Below, piece after piece: positions 6,307-10,406 of a stretch of DNA of 10,406 bases (positions within the stretch are counted from its first letter, which is position 1; every line of letters begins with the position of its first letter). Origin of the DNA: an uncultured Ignavibacteria bacterium (GTDB taxonomy: Bacteria > Bacteroidota > Ignavibacteria > Ignavibacteriales > Ignavibacteriaceae); contig CALKUG010000456.1 of assembly GCA_937996765.1 (NCBI GenBank), forward strand, positions 1 to 10,406, in the 5' to 3' direction. The translations under genes and the position numbers were made by a program. The notes under the pieces are model-generated. The model was given only the letters and a program-made list of their open reading frames with translations. It did not search any database and had not been told where the DNA came from.

Positions 6307-7890
6307 ATGAAAGATCGCATCATAATATTTGACACAACATTACGCGATGGTGAGCAATCGCCGGGAGCTTCATTAAATGTCTATGAAAAATTAGAAATTG
6401 CTCGTCAGCTCGCAAAGCTTAATGTTGATGTTATTGAAGCAGGATTTCCCGTTTCTTCACCGGCGCAGTTTGAAGCCGTTAAGAGAATTGCGGATGAATC
6501 CGAAAAAATAATTGCTGCTTTATGTCGTGCTAAAGAATTAGATATCAAAACTGCCGCTAATGCACTTAAAAATGCAAAACATGGCAGAATTCATACTTTC
6601 TCAAGCACATCCGATATTCATATTCTCGGAAAGTTTGGAGAAGATAAATACGGCTTGACTCTTGAGGAAAAAAGAAAAACTGTGTTAAAAATGAGTTACG
6701 ATTCTGTGGCTTATGCACGCACATTTACTGATGATGTTGAATTCTCAGCAGAAGATGCAGGCAGGACTGATATAGGATATTTGGCTGACGTTATAGAAAC
6801 CGCAATTGCAGCGGGTGCGACTACAGTAAATATTCCTGATACTACAGGATATACCTTCCCTGAAGAGTTTGGCGAAAAAATAGCAGAACTAAAACGTAGA
6901 GTTTCAAACATCGATAAAGCCGTTATCAGTGTTCACTGTCATAACGATTTGGGGCTTGCGGTCGCAAACTCAATCTCAGCATTGCGCAGCGGAGCAAGAC
7001 AGATTGAATGTACTATCAATGGTATTGGAGAGCGTGCCGGTAACGCCTCGCTCGAAGAAATAGTAATGGCTTTAAAAGTCCGTGCTGATATTCTTGGATA
7101 CTACACCGATATCAACGCCGAAGAAATATATAATTCAAGTAGAATGGTTTCCGGATTTACCGGCATAGTAGTTCAGCCAAACAAGGCAATAGTTGGCGAG
7201 AATGCTTTTGCTCACGAAAGCGGAATTCACCAGGATGGCGTTTTGAAAAACAGGCAAACTTACGAGATAATGACTCCTGAGTCTGTTGGTGTTAATAAAA
7301 CAAAAATTGTTTTAGGCAGACATTCAGGTCGCCACGGATTAAAAGCACGTTTAGTCGAACTCGGCTATCATGTTGATGAAACAGGATTACAAAAAGCATA
7401 CAATGCCTTCTTAGAACTCGCTGATAAGAAAAAAGAGATATTTGATGATGACTTGCGCATTTTGATGGGCGACACCGTGTTCAAGCCTGAAGAAACGTAC
7501 GAGCTACAATATCTTCATGTAAATGCCGGTTCTGATACTATTCCTACAGCAACAGTATCAATTAAGCATCCAGGTGGCGAGATTCGTGAATCTTCGACAG
7601 GTGACGGTCCTGTGGATGCTTGCTTTAATGCCATTGAACGTGCGTTAGACCTTAAGCCGAGTGTTGAATCTTACAATGTGCGTTCAGTAACATCAGGCAG
7701 ACAGGCACTTGGCGAGGCCATTGTGCGTATTCGTTCAGGTGAACATTCGTTTACCGGAAGAGGTGTTTCCACGGATATCATTGAAGCGAGTGCCAAAGCA
7801 TATTTACAGGCAATAAATCAGTTTGTTTTGTACAACCAAGAATCAGATGGAAGAGTTGAGTTAACTGAAATATCTGAACAATTAGTTTAA
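6307..7890 (+). CDS. leuA: 2-Isopropylmalate synthase LeuA
   Basis: It catalyses the first committed step of leucine synthesis, acetyl-CoA plus 2-ketoisovalerate to 2-isopropylmalate. At 527 residues it has the full bacterial architecture. The N-terminal DRE-TIM metallolyase barrel carries DTTLRDGEQSPG (9-20, with Arg13, Asp14 and Glu16) and the metal-binding HCHND (His210, His212). It also has NGIGERAGNASLEE and the FAHESGIHQDG segment. The C-terminal LeuA regulatory domain (from about residue 385) includes GDGPVDACFNAIERAL and continues to the end, so leucine feedback control is likely. The DGEQSPG version of the barrel motif and the complete regulatory domain distinguish it from homocitrate synthase and from the CimA at the end of this window. 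The ribosome site is weak (GTGAG, 6 bases before the ATG). The gap to leuB is 27 bases with no visible hairpin. Confidence 0.96.
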   Translation: MKDRIIIFDTTLRDGEQSPGASLNVYEKLEIARQLAKLNVDVIEAGFPVSSPAQFEAVKRIADESEKIIAALCRAKELDIKTAANALKNAKHGRIHTFSSTSDIHILGKFGEDKYGLTLEEKRKTVLKMSYDSVAYARTFTDDVEFSAEDAGRTDIGYLADVIETAIAAGATTVNIPDTTGYTFPEEFGEKIAELKRRVSNIDKAVISVHCHNDLGLAVANSISALRSGARQIECTINGIGERAGNASLEEIVMALKVRADILGYYTDINAEEIYNSSRMVSGFTGIVVQPNKAIVGENAFAHESGIHQDGVLKNRQTYEIMTPESVGVNKTKIVLGRHSGRHGLKARLVELGYHVDETGLQKAYNAFLELADKKKEIFDDDLRILMGDTVFKPEETYELQYLHVNAGSDTIPTATVSIKHPGGEIRESSTGDGPVDACFNAIERALDLKPSVESYNVRSVTSGRQALGEAIVRIRSGEHSFTGRGVSTDIIEASAKAYLQAINQFVLYNQESDGRVELTEISEQLV

Positions 7891-7896
7891 GAAAAC

Positions 7897-7900
7897 GGAG
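7897..7900 (+). promoter_or_regulatory. Ribosome binding site of leuC, deciding between two close ATGs
   Basis: GGAG is 9 bases before ATG 7910 and 15 before the in-frame ATG at 7916. The spacing favours 7910, although homologues often begin at the equivalent of the second ATG (M-T-I-T-E-K). Confidence 0.6.
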
Positions 7901-7909
7901 AACAAGAAA

Positions 7910-9205
7910 ATGGGTATGACCATAACAGAAAAAATATTTGCAAAAGCTTCCGGACGCACTAAAGTGATTCCCGGTGAAAGCGTTTGGATGGATGTTGATG
8001 TATTAATGACACACGACGTATGCGGACCGCCCACGGTTGCCATCTGGAAAAAAGAATTCGGTGAAAAAGCGAAGATATGGGATAAAGAGAAACTCGTAAT
8101 TTTTCCTGATCACTACATTTTTACAGCCAACGTGCACGCTAACAGAAATGTGGATATACTCAGACAGTTTGCCGATGAATACCAACTTCCCAATTACTAT
8201 GATGTTGGTACCGAGCGTTACAAAGGCGTTTGCCATATTGCTCTTGCTGAAGAAGGATACAATGTACCCGGAACGGTTCTTTTTGGAACTGATTCACATA
8301 CCTGTACCAGCGGTGCATTTGGAATGTTTGCCACTGGTGTAGGGAATACCGATGCTGCGTTTATTCTTGGTACAGGAAAAATTTGGGAAAAAGTACCCGA
8401 CACGATGAAGTTTGTGTTTAACGGTGAAATGCCTTCTTACTTGACGGCAAAAGATCTTATTCTCCACATACTTGGCGATATAGGAACCGATGGTGCGACA
8501 TATAGAGCTATGGAATTTTCGGGCTCAACAATCTCCTCGCTTTCAATGTATGAGCGCATGACACTTACCAATATGGCTATTGAGGCCGGTGGTATGAACG
8601 GTGTAATAGCTGTTGATGATGTGACAAGAGAATACCTCGCCGGAGTAGGAGTAACCGAGTTTGAAGTTTTTGAAAGCGATGCTGATGCAAAATATCATTC
8701 GGTATATGAATACAACGTGGCAGATATAGAACCAACGGTAGCAAAACCACATAGTCCTGATAACAGAGGAACTGTTCGCTCGGTTGAAGGCACACCGTTA
8801 ACTAAATGTTATATCGGTTCGTGCACGGGTGGTAAAATAACCGATTTCCGTTTTGCGGCTCAGTTATTACTTGGCCAAACGGTTAAGGTTCCAACCTTTG
8901 TTGTTCCTGCTTCAACCTCAGTTGCAAAACAGTTAGAAGAAGAAACCATAAGCGGTATCAGCATTAAAGAGATTTTAGAGAAAGCCGGTTGTATTATCGC
9001 ACAATCATCTTGTGCGGCATGCTTGGGCGGACCTTCGGATACCATTGGTAGAAGCGCAGATGGCGATGTAGTAATTTCCACAACCAACAGAAATTTCCCG
9101 GGTAGAATGGGAAGCAAAAAATCCCAAGTATATCTTGCTTCGCCCTTATCTGTTGCGGCTTCAGCAATTACCGGTGTGATAACAGATCCCCGTAAATTTT
9201 TATAA
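7910..9205 (+). CDS. leuC: 3-Isopropylmalate dehydratase large subunit LeuC (plant/archaeal-like length)
   Basis: This aconitase-superfamily large subunit, with LeuD, isomerises 2-isopropylmalate to 3-isopropylmalate. With CimA present it probably also handles citramalate. The 431 residues are shorter than the roughly 466 of E. coli LeuC. They carry the [4Fe-4S] ligands Cys305 (IGSCTGG), Cys368 and Cys371 (SSCAACLGG). Other signatures are THDVCGP, FPDHYIFTA, FGTDSHTCTSGAFG, MEFSGSTI and STTNRNFPGRMG near the end. Several long stretches (VDVLMTHDVCGP, ANRNVDI, GEMPSYL, AKPHSPDNR) look to me very close to the plant plastid large subunit; this is a recollection, not an alignment. The homoaconitase subfamily is the alternative, but the leu neighbours argue for LeuC. 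ATG 7916 is a possible second start, giving 429 residues. leuD follows after 20 bases. Confidence 0.95.
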   Translation: MGMTITEKIFAKASGRTKVIPGESVWMDVDVLMTHDVCGPPTVAIWKKEFGEKAKIWDKEKLVIFPDHYIFTANVHANRNVDILRQFADEYQLPNYYDVGTERYKGVCHIALAEEGYNVPGTVLFGTDSHTCTSGAFGMFATGVGNTDAAFILGTGKIWEKVPDTMKFVFNGEMPSYLTAKDLILHILGDIGTDGATYRAMEFSGSTISSLSMYERMTLTNMAIEAGGMNGVIAVDDVTREYLAGVGVTEFEVFESDADAKYHSVYEYNVADIEPTVAKPHSPDNRGTVRSVEGTPLTKCYIGSCTGGKITDFRFAAQLLLGQTVKVPTFVVPASTSVAKQLEEETISGISIKEILEKAGCIIAQSSCAACLGGPSDTIGRSADGDVVISTTNRNFPGRMGSKKSQVYLASPLSVAASAITGVITDPRKFL

Positions 9206-9225
9206 TTAGAGAATACGAGATTATT

Positions 9226-9783
9226 ATGGAAAAAAGAATAATTGGTAAGGCATTTGTATTAGGTGATAATATAGATACCGATCAGATAATACCTGCTGAG
9301 CACTTGGTATTTAGCACCAGCGACCCAGAGGAATTAAAAAAATACGGACACTATGCACTTTCAGGTGTACCGATTGATCAATCAGGTTTGCCAGAAGGTA
9401 ACAAACCGTTTATTCAAGGTGAAAATCATCTTTCTGAGTATTCGGTAATCGTTGGTGGTTCTAATTATGGATGCGGCTCCTCTCGTGAACATGCACCGCT
9501 GGCACTTCAGGTTGCAGGCGTAAAAGCAGTTATCGCTGAATCCTATGCACGCATATTTTATCGGAACTCAGTTGATGGTGGCTTTTTAATACCGTTTGAA
9601 TCTACTGAACCGTTAAACACATTAATAAAAACCGGTGACGAGGTAGATATTGATGTTGATGCAAATACCATTGCAAATCTGAGCTCAGGAGTTACCTATC
9701 AACTCCGTCCCTTAGGTGATGTATTTGCTATTGTTGAAGCAGGCGGTCTATTTGAATACGCTCGCACAAATCAGATGATATAA
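9226..9783 (+). CDS. leuD: 3-Isopropylmalate dehydratase small subunit LeuD
   Basis: This is the swivelling domain subunit that completes the active site of LeuC. The protein opens with GKAFVLGDNIDTDQIIPAEH (7-26) and carries the substrate-recognition loop region GGSNYGCGSSREHAP (77-91), followed by AESYARIFYRNSVDGGFLIP. At 185 residues it is somewhat longer than archaeal-type small subunits (about 165). The extra length is mostly in the segment at about 28-66 (DPEELKKYGHYALSGVP), an insertion I also recall in plant plastid small subunits. The Gly-Ser-Ser-Arg-Glu-His motif is intact, so activity is expected. The ribosome site is weak (GAGA at 9217-9220, 5 bases before the ATG). It lies between leuC and cimA, with a 35-base AT-rich gap on the cimA side. 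Confidence 0.94.
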   Translation: MEKRIIGKAFVLGDNIDTDQIIPAEHLVFSTSDPEELKKYGHYALSGVPIDQSGLPEGNKPFIQGENHLSEYSVIVGGSNYGCGSSREHAPLALQVAGVKAVIAESYARIFYRNSVDGGFLIPFESTEPLNTLIKTGDEVDIDVDANTIANLSSGVTYQLRPLGDVFAIVEAGGLFEYARTNQMI

Positions 9784-9818
9784 TTGTATATAATAACCAT
9801 AACCGTATAAGAGACATA

Positions 9819-10388
9819 ATGGAAACCCGACTTATAGAATTATTTGATACTACGTTACGAGATGGTACACAAGGCGAAGCTGTAAATCTTTCCGTTCGAG
9901 ATAAGCTAACTATTGCCCATAAGTTAGATGAATTTGGAATAGATATTATTGAAGGTGGTTGGCCTGGGAGTAATCCTCGTGACGAAGAGTTCTTTAAAAT
10001 GGTTAAAAACTCTTCATTGCGTCATGCTAATATGTGTGCATTTGGCTCCACTGCGCGCCCCAAAATTAAAGTGTCCGAGGATCCCAATCTTAATGCGTTA
10101 TTGGCAGCAGAAACGCCTTATGTATCAATCTTTGGTAAGACTTGGCAATACCACGCTATTGTTGGTCTTGGCATTTCGGATGAAGAAAATGAAGAGCTAA
10201 TTTATGAATCGGTGCGTTATTTAAATGAACATGGCAGAAAAGTAATATTTGATGCAGAGCATTTTTTTGATGGATACAGGGATAAGCACGGTTTTGCTTT
10301 AAAGATGATTGCTGCCGCACAACCCGGCGGTGCGGTTAACATCACCCTCTGCGATACCAATGGTGGATCGCCCCCTCACCATATTTAG
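9819..10388 (+). CDS. cimA: (R)-citramalate synthase CimA, 5' part, interrupted by an in-frame TAG
   Basis: It condenses acetyl-CoA with pyruvate to citramalate, the start of threonine-independent isoleucine synthesis. The N-terminus DTTLRDGTQGEAVNLS (10-25) and EGGWPGSNPRDEEFF (45-59) are signatures of the Geobacter-type CimA family, not of LeuA (DGEQSPG). AFGSTARP, FGKTWQYH and DAEHFFDGY follow in the expected order, up to CDTNGG just before the end. Family members are over 500 residues, but here a TAG at 10386-10388 stops translation after 189. The same frame continues for six more codons (K-A-M-G-D-V) to the window edge. The metal-binding HxH motif, which should follow about 25-30 residues after CDTNGG, would be lost if the stop is real. 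Either the gene is broken or the sequence contains an error near a contig end; the window cannot decide. AAGAG lies 5 bases before the ATG. Confidence 0.85.
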   Translation: METRLIELFDTTLRDGTQGEAVNLSVRDKLTIAHKLDEFGIDIIEGGWPGSNPRDEEFFKMVKNSSLRHANMCAFGSTARPKIKVSEDPNLNALLAAETPYVSIFGKTWQYHAIVGLGISDEENEELIYESVRYLNEHGRKVIFDAEHFFDGYRDKHGFALKMIAAAQPGGAVNITLCDTNGGSPPHHI

Positions 10389-10406
10389 AAGGCTATGGGA
10401 GATGTA

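Noticed and set aside
9784..9818. AT-rich gap between leuD and cimA as a promoter or terminator
   Set aside because: It has no hairpin and no convincing promoter pair in 35 bases. It is best read as a simple intergenic spacer.
10386..10388. TAG in cimA as programmed recoding (stop codon readthrough or pyrrolysine)
   Set aside because: Nothing around it suggests a recoding signal, and CimA is not known to use recoding. A mutation or sequence error is simpler.
264..10388. A previously undescribed defence, mobile or secretion system
   Set aside because: Every gene after position 263 belongs to a well-known amino acid biosynthesis family. I see no transposases, CRISPR repeats, tRNAs or integration sites.

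Overview
The window is one continuous branched-chain amino acid biosynthesis operon on the + strand, with a short regulatory-looking leader and the tail of another gene at its left edge. Base composition is moderately AT-rich. Start sites mix clear GGAG Shine-Dalgarno motifs (ilvD, ilvB, leuC) with weak ones. The protein types are a short class I KARI, a Bacillus-like IlvD, a LeuC/LeuD pair resembling plant plastid isopropylmalate isomerase, and a CimA of the DTTLRDGTQ family. Together these suggest a free-living prototrophic bacterium, perhaps in the Bacteroidota/Chlorobiota/Ignavibacteriota group. That placement is an inference from memory of the families and is not firm.

Layout: 3-149 is the 3' end of a reading frame that finishes in a run of Ile/Leu/Val codons, read either as a C-terminal membrane helix or as a leader peptide. 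150-263 is a spacer holding two mutually exclusive RNA foldings and a U-tract, the architecture expected of a transcription attenuator. Then follow ilvD (264-1943), ilvB (1960-3672), ilvN (3697-4215), ilvC (4217-5212), leuB (5224-6279), leuA (6307-7890), leuC (7910-9205), leuD (9226-9783) and the 5' part of cimA (9819 to the window end, interrupted by an in-frame TAG at 10386-10388). Gaps between genes are 1 to 35 bases, so they are very likely co-transcribed.

How they work together: IlvBN, IlvC and IlvD make the 2-keto acid precursors of valine and isoleucine. LeuA, LeuCD and LeuB extend 2-ketoisovalerate to the leucine precursor. CimA condenses pyruvate with acetyl-CoA to citramalate, which LeuCD and LeuB can convert to 2-oxobutyrate, the isoleucine starter unit, without threonine deaminase. 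No ilvA and no aminotransferase (ilvE) lie in the window. All complete genes are full length with their catalytic motifs intact.

The enzymes are ordinary. The parts most worth checking are the candidate attenuator in front of ilvD and the interrupted cimA at the right edge.
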